Assembly (NCBI GenBank): GCA_019635485.1
Contig: JAHBZL010000007.1
Coordinates: 1-64,000, forward strand
Source of the DNA: Piscinibacter sp.
GTDB taxonomy: Bacteria > Pseudomonadota > Gammaproteobacteria > Burkholderiales > Burkholderiaceae_C
Length of the DNA stretch: 64,000 nucleotides
Direction: 5' to 3'
How positions within the stretch are numbered: the first letter of the stretch is position 1; the number at the start of each line of letters is the position of its first letter. The position numbers were made by a program, and so were the translations under genes. The notes under the pieces are model-generated. The model searched no databases, was not told the origin of the DNA, and worked only from the letters and a program-made list of their open reading frames with translations. Shown piece after piece: positions 26,444 through 34,978 of the stretch.

Positions 26444-27007
26444 TCAGCCGCCTGCCGCGGGCGCGGGGTAGCGCACCTCGACGACCTCGATGCGCTCCAC
26501 GCCGCCGGGCGTCTGCAGCGTCACCTCGTCGCCGACGCGCGCCTTCAGCAGCGCGCGCGCGATCGGCGCGATCCAGCTGACTTCGCCGCGCTGGTTGTCG
26601 GCCTCGTCGATGCCCTTGATCGTGATCGTGCGCTCCTCGCCCTTGAGGTTCGCGTAGGTCACCGTGGCGCCGAAGAAGACCTGGTCGTGCCCGTGGTGCG
26701 CCGACGGGTCGACCACCTCGGCGACGTCCAGCCGCTTGGTCAGGAAGCGGATGCGCCGGTCGATCTCGCGCAGGCGCTTCTTGCCGTACAGGTAGTCGCC
26801 GTTCTCGGAGCGGTCGCCGTTCTTGGCCGCCCACGACACCACCTCGACCACCTTGGGCCGCTCCTCGTCCAGCAGCGACATCAGCTCCGCGCGCAGGCGC
26901 GTGTAGCCCTGCGGCGTGACGTAGTTCTTCGTGCCCTGCGGCAACGCCGGCAGCGCGAGGTCCTCGTCGTCCTCGCTGTCGGATTCCTTCGTGAAGGCCT
27001 TGCTCAT
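26444..27007 (-). CDS. greB: Transcript cleavage factor GreB
   Basis: 187 residues. An acidic N-terminal tail (KESDSEDDEDLALPALPQ) precedes the coiled-coil finger with AAKNGDRSENGDYLYGKKRL, whose acidic tip enters the RNA polymerase secondary channel. The C-terminal FKBP-like domain contains RGEVSWIAPIARALLKARVG. GreB rather than GreA is indicated by the YLYGKKRLREIDRRIRFL sequence and the extended N-terminus. It rescues backtracked elongation complexes. Position close to spoT is common in Burkholderiales. Confidence 0.94.
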   Translation of the reverse strand: MSKAFTKESDSEDDEDLALPALPQGTKNYVTPQGYTRLRAELMSLLDEERPKVVEVVSWAAKNGDRSENGDYLYGKKRLREIDRRIRFLTKRLDVAEVVDPSAHHGHDQVFFGATVTYANLKGEERTITIKGIDEADNQRGEVSWIAPIARALLKARVGDEVTLQTPGGVERIEVVEVRYPAPAAGG

Positions 27008-27046
27008 CGCGCCGGAATTCTGCCAGCCGGCCGCTACCATGCACCC

Positions 27047-28168
27047 ATGACGCCAACGCAGGAAATCGATGTGCTCGTCGTCGGCGCGGGCATCGCCGGC
27101 GCATCGCTCGCGTACTTCGCGGCGCCGCATCGGCGCGTGGCGCTGCTCGAGGCGGAGGCCCAGCCCGGCTACCACAGCACCGGCCGCTCGGCGGCGATGC
27201 TCATCGAGAGCTACGGCCCCCCCGGCGTGCGTGCGCTGACGCGTGCAGGCCGCGCCTTCTTCGACGCGCCGCCCGCGGGGTTCGCGGCCGAGCCGCTGCT
27301 GCGCCCGCGCGGCACGCTGTCCGTGGCCGCGCCGGAGCAGCTCGACGCGCTGCAGGCCGCCGAGCAGGAACTCGGCCTGCCCCGGCTGCGCGCCGCCGAA
27401 GTACTGGAGCTGGTGCCGGTGCTGCGCCCCGAGCGCGTCGCCGGCGGGCTGTGGGACGCCGTCGCAGCCGACATCGACGTGCACGCGCTGCACCAGGGCC
27501 TGCTGCGCGGCGCCCGCGCGCACGGCGCGCAACTCGTGATCGACGCGCGCGTCGACGCGATCCGCCACGCGGCCGGCCGCTGGCACGTGACCGCCGGTGC
27601 ACGCCGCTGGCAGGCCGCCGTGGTGGTGAACGCCGCAGGAGCCTGGGCGGACCGGGTTGCCGCGCTGGCCGGCCTGCCGCCGCTGGGCCTGCAGCCGCGC
27701 CGACGGTCCGCCTTCACCTTCGCGCCGCCCGCCGGCCTGGCGTTCGCGGGCTGGCCCTGCGTCGTGGACATCGGCGAGCGCTGGTACTTCAAGCCCGACG
27801 CCGGCGCGCTGCTCGCGTCGCCGGCCAACGCCGACCCGACCGAGCCGCAGGACGTGCGGCCGGAAGAGCTCGACATCGCCACCGGCATCGCCCGCCTCGA
27901 GGAGGCCACCACGCTGCAGATCCGGCGCCCCACGCACACCTGGGCCGGCCTGCGCTCGTTCGTTGCCGACGGCGAACCCGTGTGCGGATTCGATCCGCTC
28001 GCGCCGGGCTTCTTCTGGCTCGCCGGCCACGGCGGCTACGGCATCCAGACCGCGCCGGGGCTCGGTGCGCTGGCCGCGGCGCGGCTCACCGGCGCGGCGC
28101 TGCCGGAGAGCTGCGTGCTCGCCGGCGTCGATGCCCGCCTGTTCGACGTGGCGCGGCTGAGGAGTTGA
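27047..28168 (+). CDS. FAD-dependent oxidoreductase of the DAO family (D-amino-acid dehydrogenase-like)
   Basis: 373 residues. The dinucleotide fold VLVVGAGIAGASLAYFAA is at residues 9-26, followed by the FAD-linking GYHSTGRSAAM. The second nucleotide segment is VVVNAAGAWADRVAALAG. The C-terminal FFWLAGHGGYGIQTAPGLG closes the FAD site. HSTGRSAA and LRSFVADGEPVCGFDP are also found in D-arginine dehydrogenase-like enzymes, so oxidation of a D-amino acid is likely but unproven. It is divergent from greB with only 39 bases between starts. Confidence 0.88.
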   Translation: MTPTQEIDVLVVGAGIAGASLAYFAAPHRRVALLEAEAQPGYHSTGRSAAMLIESYGPPGVRALTRAGRAFFDAPPAGFAAEPLLRPRGTLSVAAPEQLDALQAAEQELGLPRLRAAEVLELVPVLRPERVAGGLWDAVAADIDVHALHQGLLRGARAHGAQLVIDARVDAIRHAAGRWHVTAGARRWQAAVVVNAAGAWADRVAALAGLPPLGLQPRRRSAFTFAPPAGLAFAGWPCVVDIGERWYFKPDAGALLASPANADPTEPQDVRPEELDIATGIARLEEATTLQIRRPTHTWAGLRSFVADGEPVCGFDPLAPGFFWLAGHGGYGIQTAPGLGALAAARLTGAALPESCVLAGVDARLFDVARLRS

Positions 28169-28173
28169 ACCGC

Positions 28174-29157
28174 ATGGACAAGGTCTGCATCGTCGGCGCC
28201 GGCGCGATCGGCGGCTTCATCGGCGCCCGGCTGGCCCTGCACGGCGCGGCGCAGGTCAGCGCGCTCGCCCGCGGCGCCACGCTGGACGCCCTGCGCACGC
28301 ACGGCTGGCGCCTGCGCGAGGGCGGCGCGCTGCGGCAGGGCCCCGTCGCCGCGAGCGACGAGCCGGCCGAGCTCGGCCCGCAGGACCTCGTGCTGGTCGC
28401 GGTCAAGGGGCCGGCGCTGGCCGAGGTCGCGCCACGACTGGGCCCGCTGCTCGGCCCGGACACCGTGGTGCTGCCGGCGATGAACGGCGTGCCCTGGTGG
28501 TTCGGGCGCGGCATCGCGGCGCTCGGCCCGGAGCCGCTGGCCAGCGTCGACCCGGGCGGGCGCATCGCCGGCGCGATTCCGTTCGAGCGGGTGCTCGGCT
28601 GCGTCGTGCACCTGGCCGCGTCGACCGCCGAACCCGGCCTGGTCGAGCACCGCATGGGCCAGGGCCTGATCGTCGGCGAGCCCGGCGGCGGCGATTCGGT
28701 GCGGGCGCAGCGCATCGGCGCGCTGCTGCGTGCCGGCGGCCTGGACGTCACGGTGTCGGCCGACGTGCGGCGCGACATCTGGTACAAGCTGTGGGGCAAC
28801 CTGACGATCAACCCGGTCAGCGCGATCACCGGGGCCACCGCCGACCGCGTGCTCGACGATCCGCTGGTGCGCGACTTCTGCTCGCGCGCGATGCGCGAGG
28901 CGGCCGCGATCGGCGAGCGGCTCGGCTGCCCGATCGAGCAGAGCCCGACCGACCGGCACGCGGTGACGCGCAAGCTCGGCGCGTTCCGCAGCTCGATGCT
29001 GCAGGACGCGGACGCGGGCCGGCCGCTCGAACTCGATGCGATCGCCGGCGTCGTGCACGAGCTCGGCGCGCGGCTGGACGTGCCGACCCCGAACGTGGAC
29101 GCGCTGTTCGGCCTCGCGCGGCTGTTCGGCCGCACCCACGGCCTCTACCCCGGCTGA
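28174..29157 (+). CDS. Ketopantoate reductase-like (PanE/ApbA family) protein
   Basis: 327 residues. The NADP fold VCIVGAGAIGGFIGARLAL is at the N-terminus. AVKGPALAEVAPRLGPLLGP and LPAMNGVPWWF are typical of the PanE family, and IWYKLWGNLTINPVSAITGA contains the catalytic Lys and conserved Asn. Many members reduce 2-keto acids other than ketopantoate; the WWF variant is found in paralogues, so the panE symbol is not assigned. It starts five bases after the FAD oxidase gene, and the pair could interconvert amino and keto acids. Confidence 0.85.
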   Translation: MDKVCIVGAGAIGGFIGARLALHGAAQVSALARGATLDALRTHGWRLREGGALRQGPVAASDEPAELGPQDLVLVAVKGPALAEVAPRLGPLLGPDTVVLPAMNGVPWWFGRGIAALGPEPLASVDPGGRIAGAIPFERVLGCVVHLAASTAEPGLVEHRMGQGLIVGEPGGGDSVRAQRIGALLRAGGLDVTVSADVRRDIWYKLWGNLTINPVSAITGATADRVLDDPLVRDFCSRAMREAAAIGERLGCPIEQSPTDRHAVTRKLGAFRSSMLQDADAGRPLELDAIAGVVHELGARLDVPTPNVDALFGLARLFGRTHGLYPG

Positions 29158-29169
29158 GGCGCGGGCCGT

Positions 29170-30483
29170 TCAGCCCGGCTCGCGCAGCCGCTTCAGCAGC
29201 GCATCGCGCTCGGCGCCGATGGCGGTGTCCTCGGCGAGCAGGTCGTAGAGCTGCTCGGCGCTCGATGCGCGCGCGGCCGCCTTGCGCACCAGCACCTTCG
29301 CGATCGGGCCGACGCTGGTGGTCAGCACGCGCGTCGCGTGCTCGAGCACGGCGGGGTCGACCGCCGGGCTGCCGACCGCCGTCGGCCGCGGCGTCTCGGG
29401 CCCGGTGAGCGGGCGACCGGTCTGCCCGAGCCGGGCGAGAAAGGTCTCGCGACGCGCCGGCTCGGCGATCTGGCCGGCCAGGTTCGCGAGCAGCCCGGCC
29501 CGGTCCGCGGCGCTGCGCGCGGCCTGCCGCACCAGCACGCGCGCCACCGGCCCGATCGCGGTGGCCAGCGCCGCCTCGACCGCCTGCAGTTCCGTGGCCT
29601 CGAAGGTCGGCACCGGGGCGGCCGGCGGCGGCGCCAGCACCCGCGTGGCATCGTTGTCTCCGCCCGGCTGGCCGGCGGCCGCGCGCAATGAGGCGCGGAA
29701 GCTCGCCGCGTCGGCAAAACGCTGCGCCGGGTCGCGCGCGAGCGCCCGCGCAATCACCGCATCGAACGCCGGCGCCGCGCCGAACTGGCTGGGCGGCGGC
29801 GGCGTCTCGTTCAGGATCTGGTACATCACCACGTCCGGGCTGCCCGAGAAGGCGGGCCGGCCCGCCAGCAGGCGGTACAGCACCGCGCCGGCGGCGAACA
29901 GGTCGACGCGGTGGTCCAGCGCCGCCCCGGTGTACTGCTCGGGTGCCATGTAGCCCGGCGTGCCGATGGTCGCGTGCGTCTGCGTCAGCGCGACATCGGC
30001 GAGCCGCGCGATGCCGAAGTCGGTGATCTTCAAGCGGCCTTCGGGCGTGACGATCAGGTTGGCCGGCTTGATGTCGCGGTGCCACACGCCCTGCGCATGC
30101 GCATGCGCGAGCGCGTCCAGCAGCTGCTCCATCAGCGCGACGGTCTCGGCCACGTCCGGCGCCGGGCCCGCGCCCAGCCGCCGGGCCAGCGTGCGGCCCT
30201 CGACGAACTCCATCACGATGTAGGCCGTGTGCGCGTCCTCGCCGAACTCGTACACGGCGACGATGCCCGGGTGCGCGAGGCGGCCCGCCGAACGGGCCTC
30301 GTTGCGGAAGCGCGCCGCGAACGAGGCGACCGGGTCCTCGTCGTCCAGCAGGGCGCGGTGCACCGTCTTGATCGCCACCGGCCGCTGGATCACCGGGTCG
30401 ACGGCGCGGTAGACCACGCCCATCGCGCCCTCGCCGAGCACACCGACGATGGGGTACTTGCCCAGTTGGACCGGATGCGTCAT
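29170..30483 (-). CDS. Serine/threonine protein kinase with duplicated C-terminal helical domain
   Basis: 437 residues, no transmembrane helix. The kinase domain (about 8-265) is complete: Gly loop VLGEGAMGVVYRA, Lys in PVAIKTVHR, catalytic HRDIKPANLIV, DFG in ITDFGIARL, and GTPGYMAPEQYTG. Two related helical segments of about 55 residues follow: LQAVEAALATAIGPVARVLV and VLEHATRVLTTSVGPIAKVL, each continuing (R)QAARS/RKAAARA. These end-to-end domains are known from bacterial kinases and cyclases, probably for oligomerisation. It lies beside a heme-motif sensor-like protein, so it may phosphorylate envelope targets nearby. No phosphatase is seen in the window. Confidence 0.93.
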   Translation of the reverse strand: MTHPVQLGKYPIVGVLGEGAMGVVYRAVDPVIQRPVAIKTVHRALLDDEDPVASFAARFRNEARSAGRLAHPGIVAVYEFGEDAHTAYIVMEFVEGRTLARRLGAGPAPDVAETVALMEQLLDALAHAHAQGVWHRDIKPANLIVTPEGRLKITDFGIARLADVALTQTHATIGTPGYMAPEQYTGAALDHRVDLFAAGAVLYRLLAGRPAFSGSPDVVMYQILNETPPPPSQFGAAPAFDAVIARALARDPAQRFADAASFRASLRAAAGQPGGDNDATRVLAPPPAAPVPTFEATELQAVEAALATAIGPVARVLVRQAARSAADRAGLLANLAGQIAEPARRETFLARLGQTGRPLTGPETPRPTAVGSPAVDPAVLEHATRVLTTSVGPIAKVLVRKAAARASSAEQLYDLLAEDTAIGAERDALLKRLREPG

Positions 30484-30512
30484 GTCAGTGCCCAGCCGCG
30501 CCCAGCCAAGCA

Positions 30513-30585
30513 GCCGCCGCGGATCCGGCTCCGCCGGTCCGCCAGCGGCGCCCCCTGGGGGAGCGCCAAAGGCGCTGCGGGGGGG
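30513..30585 (-). repeat. Structured intergenic repeat, copy 1
   Basis: Copy of a GC-rich two-hairpin element found five times in the window, always directly behind a minus-strand stop codon. Here the outer arms are GCCGCC (30513-30518) and GGCGCC-like bases near 30545-30551, with an inner CCGGC/GCCGG hairpin. A second part has CCCCCTGGGGG and GAGCGCC/GGCGCT arms. It separates the kinase gene from the DUF3365 gene. Confidence 0.75.
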
Positions 30586-30586
30586 A

Positions 30587-31459
30587 TCATGTATCCAGCA
30601 GCTTCATCGCATGCACCAGGCTCTTGCGCATGCGCGCGATCGATTCGGCCAGCACGCCGATCTCGTCGCGCGAGCGGGTGCTGAACTCCGGGGCTTCGAG
30701 GTCGCCGAGGCTGACGCGGTCGGAGATCGCCGACAGCTGGCTGACGGGGCGGATCACCAGGCGCCACAGCATCAGGTTCAGCGTGCCGCCGATCAGCAGG
30801 AACACCGCGGCCAGCAGCCCCACGACGACGGCCAGCGAACGGTCGGCCCGCTGCAGCGGCACGTCCATCGGCACCGAGACGATGTGCGCGCCTAGCGGCT
30901 CGTTGAGCGTCCAGCCGAAGCCGTTGTTCGGGCCGTAGTGGTCGATCATCGTCTTCGGGGCCGCCGCCGGCGTGCTGTGGCAGACCAGGCAGCCCGGGTT
31001 CGTGATCGTGATCGCGCGCGCGATGTACAGCGCCGGGCCGGTCGGCGTGTCGCGCGTGCCGATGAACTCGGTCTGGGTCGGCTGCTGCACGAAGCGGGCG
31101 ATGATGTCCGCCTCCCAGTCGACCGCCCGGTCGCGCGGGTTGGTCGGGTTCAGCATCGCGGCCTTGTAGTGGTACTCGGGGTACTTGTCGCGCAGCGCGA
31201 TCAGCGTCTCGGTGGCGGCGAACTGCGGCACCGATTGCGGCAGGAAGGTGTACTTCATCTGCGTCTCGAGCAGCGGCCGCACCTGGTTCGCGGTGTAGGT
31301 GCTCGCGACCACCGAATTCTCCATCAGCAGCCGCGCGCGATCGACGACCTCCTGCTTGGCGTCCTCGCGCAGCAGTTCGCGCGCGACCGTCGCGGCCAGC
31401 GCGAGGCCGACGGCGAACACGACCAGGAACACGAGGTTGAACTTGACCAGCAGTTTCAT
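30587..31459 (-). CDS. DUF3365/Tll0287-like heme-motif membrane protein with HAMP-type linker
   Basis: 290 residues. Helix 1 (LVKFNLVFLVVFAVGLALAA) is followed by a periplasmic domain (about 30-195) that contains NPGCLVCHSTP, a CxxCH c-type heme motif, and the conserved LNPTNPRDRAVDWEADI stretch of the DUF3365 fold. Helix 2 (SLAVVVGLLAAVFLLIGGTL) leads to a cytoplasmic HAMP-like segment (RPVSQLSAISDRVSLGDLE). Such proteins are thought to sense redox state, gas or small ligands; no output domain is fused, so a partner such as the neighbouring kinase is possible. Its ATG overlaps the stop of the FecR gene (ATGA). Confidence 0.83.
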   Translation of the reverse strand: MKLLVKFNLVFLVVFAVGLALAATVARELLREDAKQEVVDRARLLMENSVVASTYTANQVRPLLETQMKYTFLPQSVPQFAATETLIALRDKYPEYHYKAAMLNPTNPRDRAVDWEADIIARFVQQPTQTEFIGTRDTPTGPALYIARAITITNPGCLVCHSTPAAAPKTMIDHYGPNNGFGWTLNEPLGAHIVSVPMDVPLQRADRSLAVVVGLLAAVFLLIGGTLNLMLWRLVIRPVSQLSAISDRVSLGDLEAPEFSTRSRDEIGVLAESIARMRKSLVHAMKLLDT

Positions 31460-32370
31460 CGGATCTCGGCAATGGGAGCGGGACTGAACAGAGATACGGG
31501 CCGGGAGGGCGGCGCAGATGCAGGCTTGGGCAGGTATTTCTCGGGATTCAGCAGCCGGTCCCACTCCGGGTGCGCGGCCATGCCCTCCTGCAGCCGGCGG
31601 CGGAACTCGGACTGGCGCGCCAGCAGCCGCCAGCGCAGCACGAAGCCGCCGCGCAAGGCGCGTTCGGCGTCGATCCAGGCCTGCACGTCGTCGTACACGA
31701 TCGGGCCGAGCGGCTTGGCCGGCACCTCGCGCGCGGCGAACTGCTTGCTGCGCAGCGGCAGCGTGTCGAGGAAGGGGCGCGGCACGCGCTGCACGAAGGC
31801 CGGGCCGGGCCGCGCAGCGACGCTGGCCTTGTCCGTGCCGGTGCGCGAGCGGAACTCGCCGGACCGGAGCGTCTGCGACGGCCCGGCGCGCCCCTCGCTG
31901 CGCTCGAGGAACGTCACCTCGCCGGACTCCGCGAACAGGAACTGCTCGTCGCCCAGCACTGCCAGCACCGCGCTGCGCTTGAACCCCGCGATGTCCAGCG
32001 TGGGCGAGGCCAGCACGGTGCCCTCGCCGGGTTTCGCGCCGGCCGTCAGCTTCACCCAGCCCTGCAGCAGGTAGAGCCGCGCCATGCGCCGGGCCGCATC
32101 GCCGGTGAGGCGCGGCACGAACTGCAGCCGGGTCTCCGGCCCGAGATCGACGACCAGGCCGTCGTCGAGCTCGATGCGCACCAGGCGCGCGGCCGGCGTC
32201 TCGACGATGTCGCCCGGCGCGAGGCGCAGCCCCTCGGCCAGCGCCGCCTTCGCGACGCCGCGCAGCAGCACCGCCTCGCCGTCGACGATCGTGACCACGC
32301 CCGCCGGCGCCGCCGCGCCGGCCAGCAGCGGCAGGCACAGCAGCCAGAACGTCAGCAGGCGCCGCATCAT
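31456..32370 (-). CDS. Exported FecR-domain protein
   Basis: 304 residues. After a signal peptide (MMRRLLTFWLLCLPLLAGAA) comes a FecR-like beta domain (VTIVDGEAVLLRGVAKAALA; PGDIVETPAARLVRIELDDG), which is used as a periplasmic scaffold or signal receiver. The second half is rich in Arg and Pro with a helical end (ALRGGFVLRWRLLARQSEFR). The start forms ATGATG; the first ATG overlaps the SDR stop by four bases and its own stop overlaps the DUF3365 start, so three genes are translationally coupled. It may relay a signal to the downstream membrane protein; that is inference. Confidence 0.8.
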   Translation of the reverse strand: MMRRLLTFWLLCLPLLAGAAAPAGVVTIVDGEAVLLRGVAKAALAEGLRLAPGDIVETPAARLVRIELDDGLVVDLGPETRLQFVPRLTGDAARRMARLYLLQGWVKLTAGAKPGEGTVLASPTLDIAGFKRSAVLAVLGDEQFLFAESGEVTFLERSEGRAGPSQTLRSGEFRSRTGTDKASVAARPGPAFVQRVPRPFLDTLPLRSKQFAAREVPAKPLGPIVYDDVQAWIDAERALRGGFVLRWRLLARQSEFRRRLQEGMAAHPEWDRLLNPEKYLPKPASAPPSRPVSLFSPAPIAEIR

Positions 32371-33044
32371 GTCCCCAGGCGCAGGTGCACGGCGTTCACC
32401 GCGCCCGCGGCATCCGACGCCAGATAGGCGATCGTGTCGGCCGCGCGCGCCGTGTCGACCCAGGCCGAGCGGTCGGCGTCGGGCATCGCGGCGCGATTGG
32501 CCGGCGTGTCCAGCGTGGTCGGCGCGACGCTCAGCACGCGGATGCCGTCGGCGGCGACTTCCGACGCGAGCGACTCGACGAGGCGCTGCAGCGCGCTCTT
32601 GGACGCGATGTAGGCACCCTTCAGGGCCTGGCCCTGCGCGGCTGCGGCCGCCGACACCGCGATCACCGTCCCAGACCGCTGGCGCCGCATCTGCGCCACC
32701 ACACCCTGCGCGAGCGCGACGAAGGACCAGGCGTTCAGGTTCATCATGCGGTCCCACGACGCGCGGCTCAGGCCGTGCACCGGCTCGCCCATCTCGAAGC
32801 CGCCGGCCACGTGCACCAGCACGTCGATGCGGCCGCACTGCGCGACGGCCCGGTCCACCGCCGCGCCGACGCTCGCGGCATCGGTGATGTCCGCGGCCAG
32901 GCACAGCGCGGCCCGCGGGAACAGCGCCGCCAGCGACGCCTCGTCGCGGTCGAGCAGCACGAGCTGCGCGCCGCCGGCCGCGAAGCGCTCGGCCACCGCC
33001 CGGCCGAGCGCGCCGGCCGCTCCCGTGATCATCACGACGGCCAT
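32367..33044 (-). CDS. Short-chain dehydrogenase/reductase
   Basis: 225 residues. The NAD(P) motif is MITGAAGALGRAVAERF (TGxxxGxG), the catalytic Ser is in VIAVSAAAAAQGQ, and Tyr/Lys in GAYIASKSALQRLVESL. The classical SDR fold is complete but the C-terminal substrate loop is short. Substrate unknown. It begins the coupled SDR-FecR-DUF3365 group, an unusual partnership for an SDR. Confidence 0.88.
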   Translation of the reverse strand: MAVVMITGAAGALGRAVAERFAAGGAQLVLLDRDEASLAALFPRAALCLAADITDAASVGAAVDRAVAQCGRIDVLVHVAGGFEMGEPVHGLSRASWDRMMNLNAWSFVALAQGVVAQMRRQRSGTVIAVSAAAAAQGQALKGAYIASKSALQRLVESLASEVAADGIRVLSVAPTTLDTPANRAAMPDADRSAWVDTARAADTIAYLASDAAGAVNAVHLRLGT

Positions 33045-33058
33045 CTCAGCGCAGCGCA

Positions 33059-33076
33059 GCGGCCCCGCGGGGCCGC
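33059..33076. other. 18-bp perfect palindrome in the SDR leader
   Basis: GCGGCCCCGCGGGGCCGC is fully self-complementary and lies 14 bases upstream of the SDR start. It could be an operator or an RNA stem that hides the ribosome-binding region. In such GC-rich DNA, chance palindromes of this kind are not very rare. Confidence 0.35.
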
Positions 33077-33160
33077 CAACGCAAAGTGAATGCGAGCGTC
33101 ATCTCGGTTCTCCATGGCGCCCGAGCGGCGCCGTTGGTGCACGAACCCTGGACCCGAGCG

Positions 33161-33235
33161 ACCGCCGCGGATCCGGCTTCGCCGGTCCGCTGGCGGTGCC
33201 CCCTGGAGGGGGTGCGCGAAGCGCGTCGGGGGTGG
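33161..33235 (-). repeat. Structured intergenic repeat, copy 2
   Basis: Second copy of the five-member family. The outer arms are ACCGCC (33161-33166) and GGCGGT (33192-33197), changed on both sides compared with copy 4 so that pairing is kept. The inner hairpin is CCGGC-TTC-GCCGG. It lies between the PLP-enzyme stop and the SDR start. Confidence 0.8.
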
Positions 33236-33241
33236 TTCAAA

Positions 33242-34438
33242 TCAGTTCTCCGGGAGGGCCAGCGCCAGCGCGCGGGCCAGGTCCTGCTGCAGGTCCTCGG
33301 GGTGTTCGAGGCCGACCGACAGGCGCACGAAGTTCGGCGGAATGCCGGCCGCCGCGAGCTGCGCCTCGTTCATCGTGCCGGCCCACATGGCCGCAGTGTG
33401 CACGATCAGGGATTCGACGCCTCCCAGGCTGACCGCGTGGGTGGCCAGGCGCAGCGCGGCCACGAAACGGCCGGTGGCCTCGAAGCCGCAGCGCAGCGCG
33501 AACGCGATCACCGGCCCGCCACCACGCATCTGCCGCTGCGCCAGCGCGTGCTGCGGGTGGCTCTCGAGGAGTGGGTAGTGCACCCGCTCGACCTGCGGGC
33601 AGCGCTCGAGCCAGCGGGCCAGCGCGAGCGCGCTGGCATTGATGCGCTCGACGCGCACGGCCAGCGTGCGCAGGCCGCGCAGCAGCAGCCAGGCGTCCAT
33701 CGGCGAAAGCACCGCACCGAGCGTGATGTGCATGCGCCAGAGCACCTCGGCCTGCGCCCGGCTGCAGCAGATCACGCCGGCCGTCAGGTCGTGGTGGCCG
33801 CCGAGCAGCTTGGTCGCGCTGTGCACCACGATGTCGATGCCCAGCGCATGCGGCTGCTGGTTCAGCGGCGACGCGAAGGTGTTGTCGGCCACCGTGAGGA
33901 TGCCGCGCGCGCGCGCCAGCGCGGCCACCGCGCTCAGGTCGGTCAGCACCAGGGTCGGGTTGGCCGGCGTCTCGAGCATGATCAGGCGCGTGTTCGGGCG
34001 CAGCGCCGCGGCGATCGCGTCGGTGTCGGCCTGCTCGACGATGCTGACCTGCACGCCGAAACGCGGCAGCACCTCGTCGAACAGCTTGGCGGTGCTCATG
34101 TAGTGGCGCGTCTGCGCCACCACGTGGTCCCCGGCCTGCACGAACGCCAGCACGGTCGTGCTGATCGCCCCCATGCCGGAGGCGGTCAGCAGCGCGGTCT
34201 CGGTACCCTCGAGCCCGGCCAGCACGGCGGCCACGCGCTCGTGCACCGGGTTGCCGTAGCGCGTGTAGTAGCGTGCATGGCGCGGCTGGTTCGCCATCTC
34301 GGCGAACTCCGCGGCATCGCGCGCGCGGAAGGTCGCGCTGTAGTGGATGGGCGGCACCACGGCCGCGTCATCGTCCGGCGCGGCGTCGTCGTGCAGCAGT
34401 CGGGTGTCGGGGTGCCAGCGCGGATCGTCGTCGTGCAT
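33242..34438 (-). CDS. PLP-dependent Cys/Met metabolism enzyme (cystathionine gamma-synthase/lyase family)
   Basis: 398 residues. YTRYGNPVHERVAAVLAGLE, TASGMGAISTTVLAFVQAGD, MLETPANPTLVLTDLSAVAA and DIVVHSATKLLGGHHDLTAG (Schiff-base Lys near residue 207) define the family. NPTL and VESLIVHTAAM are closest in look to cystathionine gamma-lyase/synthase-type enzymes, but synthase, lyase and methionine gamma-lyase cannot be separated by eye. The cupin gene lies four bases upstream, so the two are co-expressed. Confidence 0.9.
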   Translation of the reverse strand: MHDDDPRWHPDTRLLHDDAAPDDDAAVVPPIHYSATFRARDAAEFAEMANQPRHARYYTRYGNPVHERVAAVLAGLEGTETALLTASGMGAISTTVLAFVQAGDHVVAQTRHYMSTAKLFDEVLPRFGVQVSIVEQADTDAIAAALRPNTRLIMLETPANPTLVLTDLSAVAALARARGILTVADNTFASPLNQQPHALGIDIVVHSATKLLGGHHDLTAGVICCSRAQAEVLWRMHITLGAVLSPMDAWLLLRGLRTLAVRVERINASALALARWLERCPQVERVHYPLLESHPQHALAQRQMRGGGPVIAFALRCGFEATGRFVAALRLATHAVSLGGVESLIVHTAAMWAGTMNEAQLAAAGIPPNFVRLSVGLEHPEDLQQDLARALALALPEN

Positions 34439-34442
34439 CGGC

Positions 34443-34916
34443 TCAGCCGGGATGGGTCGGGTCGACCCAGGGCACGTCCTCCGGCGGCTCGGCCGGCTCG
34501 ATGTCGAGGTTCACGGCGACCGCCTCGCCATCGCTGCGCACCAGCACGCACTCGAGCTTCTCGGTCGGTCTGGCGTTGATCTCCTGATGCGGCACGTAGG
34601 GCGGCACGTAGATGAAGTCGCCCGGGCCGGCCTCGGCGGTGAACTCGAGCCGCTCGCCCCAGCGCATGCGGGCGCGGCCCTTGACGACGTAGATCACGCT
34701 CTCGAGCGGGCCGTGGTGGTGCGCGCCGGTCTTCGCGTTGGCATGGATGTGCACGGTGCCGGCCCACAGCTTGCGCGCGCCCACGCGCGCGAAGGTGATC
34801 GCCGCCTGGCGGTCCATGCCCGGCGTCTGCGCGGTGTTGGGATCGAGCCGGTCGCCGGGCACGACGCGCACGCCGTCGTGTTTCCAGCGCGCCGGGGTGG
34901 GGTCCTGTTCGGCCAT
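34443..34916 (-). CDS. Cupin-domain protein
   Basis: 157 residues. A single conserved beta-barrel holds the metal ligands GAHHHGPLESVIYVVKGRA (His, His, Glu) and VPPYVPHQEIN (His). The order matches bacterial mononuclear cupins that act as dioxygenases, isomerases or small-ligand sensors. Its stop lies four bases before the PLP-enzyme start, implying a linked role in sulfur amino-acid metabolism. The substrate is not visible. Confidence 0.85.
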   Translation of the reverse strand: MAEQDPTPARWKHDGVRVVPGDRLDPNTAQTPGMDRQAAITFARVGARKLWAGTVHIHANAKTGAHHHGPLESVIYVVKGRARMRWGERLEFTAEAGPGDFIYVPPYVPHQEINARPTEKLECVLVRSDGEAVAVNLDIEPAEPPEDVPWVDPTHPG

Positions 34917-34978
34917 GCGGGCATTCTGCCGCCGAAACGGCGTCCGCGGCAGCGGGCGACCCCGGAGACCGGTGCCGT

